A program made the position numbers and the translations under genes. A model generated the notes under the pieces. It did no database searches. It was given only the letters and a program-made list of their open reading frames with translations, and was not told the origin of the DNA. Source: Rhodocyclaceae bacterium (GTDB lineage Bacteria; Pseudomonadota; Gammaproteobacteria; Burkholderiales; Rhodocyclaceae). From it: DNA of 36,104 bases. The stretch covers positions 1 through 36,104 of the forward strand of contig JAHDYG010000029.1 of assembly GCA_023383815.1 (NCBI GenBank), given 5' to 3'. Each line of letters begins with the position of its first letter. Within the stretch, counting starts at the first letter, position 1. Shown here piece by piece: positions 14,010-21,480 of this stretch.

Positions 14010-14774
14010 ATGCAGATTCTGCCGAACCGGGCGCTCGACTGGCCCATCGCGTGGGCGGGCGTGGAGGAAGTTGCGCGCAGCGAGGGATGCCGGCTGCGCG
14101 CGTACCGCGATATCACGGGTGTGTGGACCATCGGCTGGGGTGAGACCGAGGGCGTGACCGAAGGTATGGTCTGGTCGCGGGCCGAGGCGGACCTCCGGCT
14201 GTGCGCTCGCCTGGGGGAGTTCAGCCGGGGTGTGCGGGCGCGCCTGACGCGGGCGGCCACGGCGAACCAGCTCGCTGCGATGGTGAGCCTCGCATACAAC
14301 ATCGGCCTGGCGGCGTTCGGCCGCAGTTCGGTGCTCGCCGCCCACAACCGCGGTGACGATCTCGCTGCTGCGCGGGCGTTCGGGTTGTGGAACAAGGCAC
14401 GGGTTGATGGCGTGTTGCGCGAGGTACGCGGGCTGACGGCGCGGCGAGCGCGCGAGGCTGCGTTGTACCTTGCCGCGGCGCCGGAGAGCCTGCCGCCGCT
14501 CGATGCCGTGCCCGAGGAGCTTGCGGGCGGCGTGATCGACATGCCCGAACCTGAGCCCGAGAGCCGTCTTGCGGCCAGCCCGATTGCACAGGGGGGCGTT
14601 GCCTCCATGGTCACCGGAGGGCTGGCGGCTGCATCGTCGGCCTCCGGAAGCGTGCGCGAGATCTCCTGGGGGCTGGGCGTCGACCCGCTGCTGATCCTCG
14701 CGGCCGTGGCGGTCGTTGCCGGCGCGGTGGTGCTTTTCTGGCGCAACAAGCAGCGGCGGGACGGCTGGGCATGA
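14010..14774 (+). CDS. Endolysin, T4-type lysozyme (GH24) with C-terminal membrane anchor
   Basis: A 254-aa protein. The catalytic triad of T4 lysozyme is visible with the right spacing: E25-x8-D34-x5-T40 (SEGCRLRAYRDITGVWTIGWGET). The lysozyme domain covers about residues 1-165. A Pro/Glu-rich linker (PEPEPESRL) follows, and then a hydrophobic segment about 225-245 (LLILAAVAVVAGAVVLFW) and a basic end KQRRDGW, so the enzyme is likely tethered to the inner membrane from its C-terminus, unlike T4 lysozyme. No SAR domain at the N-terminus. ATG 14010 follows AGGGGGTGGGCG. It cleaves peptidoglycan at the end of infection; how it crosses the membrane needs a holin, not obvious here. Confidence 0.85.
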   Translation: MQILPNRALDWPIAWAGVEEVARSEGCRLRAYRDITGVWTIGWGETEGVTEGMVWSRAEADLRLCARLGEFSRGVRARLTRAATANQLAAMVSLAYNIGLAAFGRSSVLAAHNRGDDLAAARAFGLWNKARVDGVLREVRGLTARRAREAALYLAAAPESLPPLDAVPEELAGGVIDMPEPEPESRLAASPIAQGGVASMVTGGLAAASSASGSVREISWGLGVDPLLILAAVAVVAGAVVLFWRNKQRRDGWA

Positions 14775-15271
14775 TGGCGCAGACCCCCATCGCCGTGGCT
14801 GGCGCGCTCCTGGTGGGCGCGCTGCTCGGCAGCGCCTACACCGGCAATGCGAAAGACGCCGCGATCGCCCGCATCGAGCGCGATGGAGCGCTGCAGCTCG
14901 CGCGCACGGCCGACGCGGCGAGCATGCGGCTCTTCGAGGCGCAGCGCCGCAGCGATGCACTGACCTCCGACCTCAATACCGCGATCCGCGCGGCGCGCGA
15001 ACTCCAGCAAGGGCTTGACGATGCGATCTCACGAACGACTGACGGGCGCGCTTGCCTGCGCGGCCCTGCTCTGCGCCTGCTCGACGGTGCCCCCGGGCTC
15101 CGCGTTGCCGGACTGCCCCCCGCCGGCGGCGGCTCTGCTGGAGCGGATGCCCGAATCGCTGCCACCGATACCGACCTCGGACGCTGGGCCGTCGCCGCGG
15201 GACGGCAGTACGACGAGTGCCGCAAGCGGCTCGACGCGTTGATCGACTTTCACGGCGAGGGCGCGCGATGA
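14771..15271 (+). CDS. Rz-like inner-membrane spanin
   Basis: A 166-aa protein with an N-terminal membrane segment (IAVAGALLVGALLGSAYTG) followed by a long helical periplasmic part (ARIERDGALQLARTADAASMRLFEAQRRSDAL), the layout of i-spanins. The ATG at 14771 overlaps the lysozyme stop. A second reading frame inside encodes a lipoprotein, the Rz1 partner. Together they disrupt the outer membrane in the last step of lysis. Confidence 0.8.
   Translation: MMAQTPIAVAGALLVGALLGSAYTGNAKDAAIARIERDGALQLARTADAASMRLFEAQRRSDALTSDLNTAIRAARELQQGLDDAISRTTDGRACLRGPALRLLDGAPGLRVAGLPPAGGGSAGADARIAATDTDLGRWAVAAGRQYDECRKRLDALIDFHGEGAR
15021..15242 (+). CDS. Rz1-like outer-membrane lipoprotein spanin, nested in Rz
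   Basis: A 73-aa protein encoded in another frame wholly within the Rz gene. It begins MRSHERLTGALACAALL and has a lipobox-like LCAC with lipidated Cys at residue 20, then a proline-rich mature part (STVPPGSALPDCPPP), as in Rz1. AAGGG lies eight bases before ATG 15021. Nested Rz1 genes are known in lambda. The size is in line with Rz1 proteins (40-80 aa). Confidence 0.75.
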   Translation: MRSHERLTGALACAALLCACSTVPPGSALPDCPPPAAALLERMPESLPPIPTSDAGPSPRDGSTTSAASGSTR

Positions 15272-15657
15272 CGCCAGTGCAGATCGATCTGTGGGCACTG
15301 ATCACTTTCCTGGTCTTTCTTGCGGTGACCGTGGTCGGCGGGATCGTGGGGGCGGCCCGCTACACCCTGACCCAGAGCGAACGACGTCAGGACGAACGGC
15401 ATGAGGCCGGCGAGAAGGCCCGCATGGAGAGGGCGCGGCACTGGGATGCGCGATTCACGGCCCTGGAGGCGGCAGCGAAGGCGGATGCCGGGCAGTGGCA
15501 GCGGGTCGAGCGTGAGCTGCTCTCGCTCAAGGCCGACTTGCCGGTGCTGTATGTGCGCCGTGAAGACTACGTGCGCAACCAGACCATCATCGAAGCCAAG
15601 CTCGATGCGGTGGCGCTCAAGCTGGAGAACATTCAACTGAAGGGGATCAAGTCGTGA
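15268..15657 (+). CDS. DUF2730-like membrane protein
   Basis: A 129-aa protein with a single N-terminal span (LWALITFLVFLAVTVVGGIV) and a long charged helix (SERRQDERHEAGEKARMERARHWDARF) ending in LDAVALKLENIQL. Matches the DUF2730 family of Mu-like phages, found just before the gp26 and gp27 genes. Its role is not known. Starts with an ATGA overlap with Rz and ends with a GTGA overlap with the next gene. Confidence 0.75.
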   Translation: MTPVQIDLWALITFLVFLAVTVVGGIVGAARYTLTQSERRQDERHEAGEKARMERARHWDARFTALEAAAKADAGQWQRVERELLSLKADLPVLYVRREDYVRNQTIIEAKLDAVALKLENIQLKGIKS

Positions 15658-15965
15658 TCGACCACGCAAAGGTGCGCCGCGAGTCGCTCCGCTGGTACTT
15701 GCTGCTCGCGCTCTACAACGCTCGCCCGGAAGACATGTGCGAAGAACATCTGCAGATGATTGCCACCGGCATCTTCCCCGACGCCACACCGATCGAGGTG
15801 CGCCAGCAGCTCGACTACCTGGGCGATCGCGCGCTGGTGGAAGTGCGCAAGGAGCCGGGTGGGCGCTGGTGGGCCGGACTGACTCGCCACGGCACCGACA
15901 TGTGCGAGTACACCATCGACTGCGAGCCGGGCATTGCCCGCCCCGCCAAGTACTGGGCCGGTTGA
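15654..15965 (+). CDS. Mu gp26-like winged-helix protein, in its standard place
   Basis: A 103-aa protein read from GTG. SLRWYLLLALYNARPEDMCE, then IEVRQQLDYLGDRALVEVRKE, and WWAGLTRHGTDMCEYTIDCEPGIARP outline a winged helix. The position between DUF2730 and DUF3486 is that of the VpaChn25_0724-type gene of Mu-like phages. It is the closest relative of the extra gene at 11485-11829. Function unknown; possibly a packaging or regulatory accessory. Confidence 0.75.
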   Translation: MIDHAKVRRESLRWYLLLALYNARPEDMCEEHLQMIATGIFPDATPIEVRQQLDYLGDRALVEVRKEPGGRWWAGLTRHGTDMCEYTIDCEPGIARPAKYWAG

Positions 15966-15968
15966 ATC

Positions 15969-16508
15969 ATGGCCCGGAAGAGTTCGATCCGGCAGCTCGA
16001 CCCACGCCTGCGTGAGGCGATCGATGGCCTGCTGCGCGACGGCCGCCACACACTGGATGACATCCTCGCCCACCTCGCACAGCTCAATGGTGGCCAGGCG
16101 CCTGTGAGTCGCTCGGCACTGGGTCGCTATGCGCAGCGTGCCGAGGAACAGATGCGCCGCTACCGCGAGGCGCGCGAGGTCGCCAAGGTGTGGGTGGCCA
16201 AGTTCGAATCCGAACCGGATGGGGACGTGGCCCGGCTGCTGCCGGAGATGCTGCGCTCGGTGGCCTTCCAGACCCTGGGCAGCATGAGCGAGCGCGAGGA
16301 CGCCGCCGACGCCGAAGAGGTGATGCTGCTCGCCAAGGCGATGAAGGATCTGGCCAGCGCGGACAAGCTCACCGCCGAGCGCATCCTGAAGATCCGTGAG
16401 GAGGTGGTGAAGAAGGCCGCCGTGGAGGCGGTGAAAACCGCCAAGGCGCAGGGGCTCTCCGATGATGCGGCCGAGCTGATCCGGCAGAAGGTCCTGGGGG
16501 TGGTGTGA
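15969..16508 (+). CDS. DUF3486 protein, Mu gp27-like small terminase
   Basis: A 179-aa protein. RQLDPRLREAIDGLLRDGRHTLDDILAHL plus PVSRSALGRYAQRAEEQMRR is the DUF3486 helix-turn-helix pattern, followed by a helical region (LLAKAMKDLASADKLTAERIL). Family members act in Mu-like phages as the presumed small terminase that recognises phage DNA for headful packaging. Its place directly before the large terminase agrees. Confidence 0.85.
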   Translation: MARKSSIRQLDPRLREAIDGLLRDGRHTLDDILAHLAQLNGGQAPVSRSALGRYAQRAEEQMRRYREAREVAKVWVAKFESEPDGDVARLLPEMLRSVAFQTLGSMSEREDAADAEEVMLLAKAMKDLASADKLTAERILKIREEVVKKAAVEAVKTAKAQGLSDDAAELIRQKVLGVV

Positions 16509-16660
16509 TGCGTCCGGTGGGTGTGCTCGCCCTGTTCTTGCTGCTCGTCGCCGCTGTGCTGGCGGCCCCGCACATGACTTGGCCGGAGGCCCGTGGCCTT
16601 GCGCTGGTCGCCGTCGCAGCGGGCGTCGTGTTTGGCGCGATCGCGATGCGCCTTTCGTGA
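16508..16660 (+). CDS. Two-span membrane protein, 50 aa (holin candidate)
   Basis: Reads MRPVGVLALFLLLVAAVLAA, a short loop PHMTWPEARG, then LALVAVAAGVVFGAIAMRLS: two membrane spans and nothing else. The ATG shares a base with the small terminase stop (TGATG) and its stop shares one with the large terminase start (TGATG), so it is translated in line with both. Size and topology are those of class II/III holins, but its place between terminase subunits is unusual for one. No family recognised. Confidence 0.6.
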   Translation: MRPVGVLALFLLLVAAVLAAPHMTWPEARGLALVAVAAGVVFGAIAMRLS

Positions 16661-18162
16661 TGGAACCCCGCGAATCCCGCACCCCCATGGCGCTGCTGCC
16701 CTACCAGCAGCGCTGGTGCGCGGACAAGACGCCGGTGAAGGTCATCGAGAAGAGCCGCCGGATCGGCCTCTCGTGGGGCGAGGCGGCCGACACCGCACTG
16801 CTCGCTGCCTCCACCTCAGGGATGGACGCCTGGTACATCGGCTACACCAAGGACATGGCCGAGGAGTTCATCCGCGACTGCGCGGACTGGGCGCGCATGT
16901 ACGGGCTGGCCGCTGGCGAGATCGATGAAGGCGAAGAGGTCTTCATCGATGGCGAGGAGAAGCAGTCCATCCTCACCTTCACGATCCGCTTCGCCTCGGG
17001 CTGGCGGATCACCGCGCTGTCTTCGAGCCCGCGCAACCTGCGCGGCAAGCAGGGCCGCGTGATCATCGACGAGGCGGCTTTCCACTCTGCACTGGGCGAA
17101 CTGCTCAAGGCGGCGCTGGCCTTGCTGATCTGGGGCGGCGAGGTGCATGTGATCTCCACCCACGACGGGGCGGAGAACCCGTTCAACGACCTGTGCCAGG
17201 ACATCCGTGCCGGCAAGGTGCCCTACAGCCTGCACCGGGTGAGTTTCGACGACGCGGTGGCCGACGGGCTGTACGAGCGCGTGTGCCTGCGCACCGGCAA
17301 GACGCCCACGGACGAAGGCAAGGCCAAGTGGGTGGCGGACATCCGCGCCCAGTACCGCGACAACGCGGCCGAGGAACTCGATTGCATCCCGAAGAACTCG
17401 GGCGGCGCCTGGCTCTCGCGGGCGTTGATCGAGGCGCGCATGGTCGATGTGCCGGTGTTGCGCTGGAAACCACCGGCCGAGGACTTTGCGCTGTGGCCCG
17501 AGCACCTGCGCACGGCCGAGATGCGCGAGTGGCTGGAGACGCACGTCGCACCCTTGCTGCGCGAGCTGGACCCCAACCTGAAGAGCGGCTTCGGCATGGA
17601 CTTCGGCCGCTCGGGCGACCTCTCGGTACTCGGCCCGTTCCAGATCCAGCAAAACCTGGTGCGCCGCTTTCCCTTTGCTGTCGAGCTGGCCAACTGCCCG
17701 TTCGACCAGCAGCGCGAGGCGCTCTTCTACATCGGCGACCGCCTGCCCAACCTGCTCGCCGGAAAGCTCGACGCACGTGGCAACGGGCAGTACCTGGCCG
17801 AGAAGGCGGTGCAGAAGTGGGGGCCGGAGCGCATCGAGGCGGTGATGCTCTCCCAGACCTGGTACCGGGAGAACACCGCGCCGCTGAAGGCGGCCTTCGA
17901 GGACGGGACGATCGCGGTGCCGTGCGACGCCGACCACCTGGACGATCTGCGCGCCTTCCAGGTGGTCAAGGGCATCCCGATGATTCCGGACGCCCGTACC
18001 AAGGGCACCGATGGGCAGCAACGCCACGGCGATGCGGGCGTGATGTACCTGCTGGCCTACGCGGCCAGCCGGGCCGAGGCGCAGCCTGCGGCCGGTGCCA
18101 CTGTAGAGGCCGACGAGGACACCTACCGCGTCTTGCGGCCACGACGGATTGCGTGGGTCTGA
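16660..18162 (+). CDS. Large terminase subunit (Mu gp28-like)
   Basis: A 500-aa protein. The ATPase part has a Walker A-like KSRRIGLSWGEA at about 31-42 and Walker B RVIIDEAAF at about 133-141; a C-motif-like stretch VHVISTHDG follows. The nuclease domain starts about residue 309 with GFGMDFGRSGDLS, where the first Asp should bind metal. It drives packaging of phage DNA from integrated copies by headful cutting, as in Mu. Start 16660 is chosen because of the TGATG coupling; frames open further upstream lie within the small membrane protein. Confidence 0.92.
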   Translation: MEPRESRTPMALLPYQQRWCADKTPVKVIEKSRRIGLSWGEAADTALLAASTSGMDAWYIGYTKDMAEEFIRDCADWARMYGLAAGEIDEGEEVFIDGEEKQSILTFTIRFASGWRITALSSSPRNLRGKQGRVIIDEAAFHSALGELLKAALALLIWGGEVHVISTHDGAENPFNDLCQDIRAGKVPYSLHRVSFDDAVADGLYERVCLRTGKTPTDEGKAKWVADIRAQYRDNAAEELDCIPKNSGGAWLSRALIEARMVDVPVLRWKPPAEDFALWPEHLRTAEMREWLETHVAPLLRELDPNLKSGFGMDFGRSGDLSVLGPFQIQQNLVRRFPFAVELANCPFDQQREALFYIGDRLPNLLAGKLDARGNGQYLAEKAVQKWGPERIEAVMLSQTWYRENTAPLKAAFEDGTIAVPCDADHLDDLRAFQVVKGIPMIPDARTKGTDGQQRHGDAGVMYLLAYAASRAEAQPAAGATVEADEDTYRVLRPRRIAWV

Positions 18163-18203
18163 AAAACGCCCGCTGCGGGCATTCAGCCCCCAAGGGTGAC
18201 CGG

Positions 18204-18266
18204 ATGGTGCGGCGATGCCGGTTTGTCGGCACCACGGCATTTATAAACGCCTGCACGTGCGGGTAG
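18204..18266 (+). CDS. Possible 20-aa leader peptide before portal
   Basis: Reads MVRRCRFVGTTAFINACTCG. AAGGG lies eight bases upstream and its TAG overlaps the strong ribosome site of the portal gene. It may be a coupling leader or only chance. The rest of the 116-base gap 18163-18278 contains a small stem GCCCG-CTG-CGGGC near 18171 and the imperfect repeat ATGCCG...CGGCAT near 18215-18240; no other gene. Confidence 0.3.
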   Translation: MVRRCRFVGTTAFINACTCG

Positions 18267-18278
18267 GAGGTGATCGAG

Positions 18279-19724
18279 ATGGGTGTTTTCGAGCGTGTGC
18301 GATCGTGGCTGGCCGTGGGTGAGAAGGAATCGCGGGTGGTGGAAGCCGCGGGCGCCACGGTTGACGTCGACGAAGGGGAAGGCTGGCGCCGGCTCTCTGG
18401 CGACAATTCACGGGATCTGTCGCCGCTCTCGCACAGCCGTATGCGCGAGACGGCCTATTTCCTGTGGGACAGCAATCTCCTGGCCAACCGGATCATCGAA
18501 CTGCCGCTGGCCTACCTGCTGGCCGAAGGCGTGTCGCTGGTTGCAGGCGACAAGGCCATGCAGGGGGTGCTCGACCGGTTCTGGTCCGATCCGATCAACG
18601 ACCTGGATGCGAAGCTTGAGAAGAAGCTGCGCGAGCTGTCACTGTTCGGTGAGCAGTGCTGGCCGGTTGCCGTCAATGACCTCACCGGTCATGTGCGGCT
18701 GGGTTACCTGGATCCGGGCTTGATCGCCACGGTGGTGGTCGACCCGGACAACCCCGAGCAGCCAATCGGGATCGTGACAGTGAAGGACAAGAAAAGCGTG
18801 GCACGTCGCTTCCGGGTGATCGTCAATGGCGACGAGTCGGTCTTCACCAAGCGCACGCGCGAGATCCGTCAGACCTTCGGCGATGGCGAGTGCTTCTACT
18901 TCAAGGTGAACGATCTTTCGACGAGCCGACGCGGCCGATCGGACCTGCGGGCTCCGGCCGACTGGGTGGACGCGTACGATCAGTTCCTGTTCGGGGAAGC
19001 CGAGCGCTACAACTTCCTACGCGCCTTTGTGTGGGATGTGACCCTGAACGGGGCAACGCCTGAGCAGGTCACGGACAAGGCCAAGTCGATCACTGCACCC
19101 CGCCCGGGTGGCGTGCGTGTGCATAACGACTCGGAGATATGGAAGGCGCTCTCCCCTGAGCTTGGCGCGTATGAATCGAGTGCGGCGGGGCGACTCTTCC
19201 GCAACCACGTGCTGGGCGGGGCGACGATTCCCGAGCACTGGTTCGGCGGCGGGGGCGACGTCAACCGCGCGACGGGTGAGAGCATGGGCGAGCCTACGCT
19301 CAAGGTCTTCACCATGCGCCAGCGCGTCGTGAAGCACCTTCTGCAGACCATGGGGCGCTATGTGATCCGCCGGCATCTGCTGGCGCGCGAGAACGGCGAG
19401 CCAGAGTTCGACGATCCGCGCCTGACCGTGTCGGCCGTGTTTCCGGAGATGACCGCGCGCGACACGACCAAGTACGCCGCTGCGCTGGTGCAGGTGGTCA
19501 CGGCGGTGAACATGGCGATCGATGCTGGCCGGTTGTCCGAGGAAACGGGTCTGCTGCTGATTGCAGCCGTGGCTGCGCAACTGGGGGTGGACATCGATCC
19601 GGCAGTCGAGCTCGGGAACGCCCGTGAAGCTGCCCGCAAGCGTCGCGAGGCGGATGCCTTCACGGGTCCGGCCGAAGACGATCTGGACGGCGGCGATCTG
19701 GACGGCGGCGATGCGGCGCAGTGA
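18279..19724 (+). CDS. Portal protein
   Basis: A 481-aa protein. FLWDSNLLANRIIELPLAYLLAEGVSL, then a segment FGEQCWPVAVNDLTGHVRLGYLDP, FYFKVNDLSTSRRGRSDLRAPADW and a stem-like helix region AYDQFLFGEAERYNF are typical of dodecameric portals through which DNA enters the head. It does not show the DUF935 signature of Mu gp29 and seems to be a different portal lineage, suggesting exchange at this position. ATG 18279 follows a near-perfect anti-16S match (GGAGGTGATC) eight bases upstream; a GTG at 18270 is inside that site and is rejected. The C-terminus carries a repeated acidic DLDGGDLDGGD tail. Confidence 0.85.
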   Translation: MGVFERVRSWLAVGEKESRVVEAAGATVDVDEGEGWRRLSGDNSRDLSPLSHSRMRETAYFLWDSNLLANRIIELPLAYLLAEGVSLVAGDKAMQGVLDRFWSDPINDLDAKLEKKLRELSLFGEQCWPVAVNDLTGHVRLGYLDPGLIATVVVDPDNPEQPIGIVTVKDKKSVARRFRVIVNGDESVFTKRTREIRQTFGDGECFYFKVNDLSTSRRGRSDLRAPADWVDAYDQFLFGEAERYNFLRAFVWDVTLNGATPEQVTDKAKSITAPRPGGVRVHNDSEIWKALSPELGAYESSAAGRLFRNHVLGGATIPEHWFGGGGDVNRATGESMGEPTLKVFTMRQRVVKHLLQTMGRYVIRRHLLARENGEPEFDDPRLTVSAVFPEMTARDTTKYAAALVQVVTAVNMAIDAGRLSEETGLLLIAAVAAQLGVDIDPAVELGNAREAARKRREADAFTGPAEDDLDGGDLDGGDAAQ

Positions 19725-19742
19725 TCTGGAGGCGAGACTGAA

Positions 19743-19907
19743 GTGGACCCGCAAGCGACTCCTCCAGCGCAGCCGCAAACCGGTCCCGGATACTGGTGCG
19801 TGGTGTGCGGGCGATGGCTGCCCGCCGACGACTGGGGCATCATCGTCCACGACCCCACGCCGCACCCGCCGGGAATGACCTTCGACGAAGAACGGCATCC
19901 GCAATGA
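19743..19907 (+). CDS. Small CxxC protein, 54 aa
   Basis: Reads MDPQATPPAQPQTGPGYWCVVC then WLPADDWGIIVHD and PHPPGMTFDEE. The start is GTG with GGAGGCGAG upstream. The CVVC pair and the conserved-looking HD...HP residues suggest a small metal-binding fold. It sits between portal and head morphogenesis genes and I recall similar small proteins at that place in Mu-like phages, without known function. Confidence 0.6.
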   Translation: MDPQATPPAQPQTGPGYWCVVCGRWLPADDWGIIVHDPTPHPPGMTFDEERHPQ

Positions 19908-19917
19908 GGCGCCTGCG

Positions 19918-21117
19918 ATGACATTGCGCGATTCGGTAGGCGGACGTACACGCTTGATCCGTGAGACCCAGGCCGAAATTGAGCGCTTGCTGCGCGAGGC
20001 GGCAGACCAGGCGGCCGCGGTGCTGGCCGACGCTCCGAGCGACTACCAGGCGTGGCGCCTGCCTCAACTGCGTGCCGAGATCGGCCGTGTGCTCGATGAG
20101 GTGGCGCCGCGTGCGGCCGCGGTGGCAGATGCTGCCATGCTGGAATCGTGGCTTGCCGCGGGAGCAATGGTCGACGACGTGGTTGCAGCGCCGAAGCTCT
20201 CGGCGACCCTGCCCGCGCTCGATCGCGGGCAGCTCGACGCGATGCGCGCCTTCACAACGGAGAAAATCAAGGGCGCCGCGGCCGAGGCCATGGACAAGAT
20301 CAACGATCAGCTGGCACTGACCCTGATCGGGACCCAGACGCCGTTCGAGGCCGTCCAGCGGGTGACCGAGATCCTGGGTGAGTCGACCCGCAAGCGGGCG
20401 ACCAACATCGTGCGCACGGAACTTGCGACCGCGTACTCCACTGCAAACCAGTTGCGCCTCGCGCAATGGAACGAGACCGTGCCCGGCTTGAAGAAGCGCT
20501 GGGTGAAGAGCGGCAAGGTGCACCCACGCATCGAGCACGTGGCGATCCATGGCCAGGTGCGCGACGTGGACAAGCCCTTCGACCTGGAAGGCGGTGCGGT
20601 CCAGATGATGCAGCCGCATGACCCAGCCGCGCCCGCGAAGCACCGGATCAACTGCGGCTGCATTGCGGTGCCGGTGGTACCCGGGTATGCCCGCACGGTG
20701 ATCGACGAGAAGGAACAGGAGGCAGCCATTGATGCCGAACGTGGCAAGGCCGCACTGGTGCTCGCGCGTGCGAACTCGGCGCACGTCGCCCCCACGCCCG
20801 CACCGGCTGCTACACTTCAGGTAGCACAGGCCATCTATGCGCAGGCGGCGGCCGGCGGCAGGCACGCCGGGTTTCTGACCCGGTTGAAAGACGAAGGGCC
20901 GACGCAGTTGCGCAAGAGTGTCGCATCCCAGCAAAGGCGCGTGGACGCGCACCTGGCCAAGCTGGCCGACCCGGCCAGCGCCGTACCCGACTGGGCGCAG
21001 CGCTCACCGCTCTACCAGCAGGGTTTGCTCAAGCACTGGCAGACCGAGGTGGACGTGCTGCGCGAACAGATCATGATCATTGAGGAGTACCGCAATGCCC
21101 AGCAAAGAACCAAGTGA
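19918..21117 (+). CDS. Mu F-like head morphogenesis / minor head protein
   Basis: A 399-aa protein. Residues about 110-265 match the phage Mu F domain: IVRTELATAYSTANQLRLAQW, RWVKSGKVHPRIEHVAIHGQVR and the ending HRINCGCIAVPV, where many relatives show a His/Cys cluster. It probably joins the portal during head assembly. After a Pro/Ala linker, the C-terminal 90 residues form a second helical domain (HAGFLTRLKDEGPTQLRKSV, PLYQQGLLKHWQTEVDVLREQ) seen attached to other phage head proteins; its role is unknown. The gene overlaps the next one by 23 bases. Confidence 0.85.
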   Translation: MTLRDSVGGRTRLIRETQAEIERLLREAADQAAAVLADAPSDYQAWRLPQLRAEIGRVLDEVAPRAAAVADAAMLESWLAAGAMVDDVVAAPKLSATLPALDRGQLDAMRAFTTEKIKGAAAEAMDKINDQLALTLIGTQTPFEAVQRVTEILGESTRKRATNIVRTELATAYSTANQLRLAQWNETVPGLKKRWVKSGKVHPRIEHVAIHGQVRDVDKPFDLEGGAVQMMQPHDPAAPAKHRINCGCIAVPVVPGYARTVIDEKEQEAAIDAERGKAALVLARANSAHVAPTPAPAATLQVAQAIYAQAAAGGRHAGFLTRLKDEGPTQLRKSVASQQRRVDAHLAKLADPASAVPDWAQRSPLYQQGLLKHWQTEVDVLREQIMIIEEYRNAQQRTK

Positions 21118-21337
21118 GTACCAGGAAAAGTACGCTGGGGCCGCGATCTGCCTGTCCAGCGTGGTCGAACTGCTCAAGGAAGAGGGCGAGGCGCATGCGG
21201 GTGAGGTCGACGGCCTGCTGGCCTATGCGGCGCTGTCGCGCATTGCCGGCCAGGCGGAAGCCTGGGGCGTGCCGCTCGAAGACATCGGGCTCGCCGGCTA
21301 CGATGTCGACGCGCTGCTCCAGCGCCCGGCCGCCTGA
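21095..21337 (+). CDS. Hypothetical 80-aa protein
   Basis: Starts MPSKEPSEYQEKYAGAAIC and is helical throughout (SSVVELLKEEGEAHAGEVDGLL, YAALSRIAGQAEAWG). GAGGAG precedes ATG 21095, which overlaps the end of the Mu F-like gene. It is the last gene before a terminator. No family recognised; it may be a small head or regulatory protein. Confidence 0.6.
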   Translation: MPSKEPSEYQEKYAGAAICLSSVVELLKEEGEAHAGEVDGLLAYAALSRIAGQAEAWGVPLEDIGLAGYDVDALLQRPAA

Positions 21338-21360
21338 CCCTGCAGTAACCCATCTCCCTG

Positions 21361-21388
21361 AAACGCCCCGCCCTCGCGCGGGGCGTTT
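21361..21388 (+). terminator. Terminator between the two late blocks
   Basis: A perfect 10-bp stem AAACGCCCCG/CGGGGCGTTT with loop CCCTCGCG. The tail is only TTT followed by GC, so it may be moderate in strength. It lies just upstream of the second late promoter. Confidence 0.7.
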
Positions 21389-21394
21389 GCATTC

Positions 21395-21438
21395 TGCAAA
21401 GTCCTTTGCGTGATCGGCGCGGCCGTGCCGCCGATGAT
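21395..21438 (+). promoter_or_regulatory. Late promoter before protease-capsid genes (PI-like)
   Basis: Dyad TGCAAA-GTCC-TTTGCG at 21395-21410 followed by GATGAT at 21433-21438. Compared with the element at 13937, 15 of 17 bases of GCAAA..TTTGCGTG are the same and the dyad-to-hexamer distance differs by one base. In Mu, PI stands at this place before the protease-scaffold genes. Confidence 0.55.
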
Positions 21439-21480
21439 GGCTCCGTCAGTTTCACTTTTCACTCTTGGACGGAGACCTGG

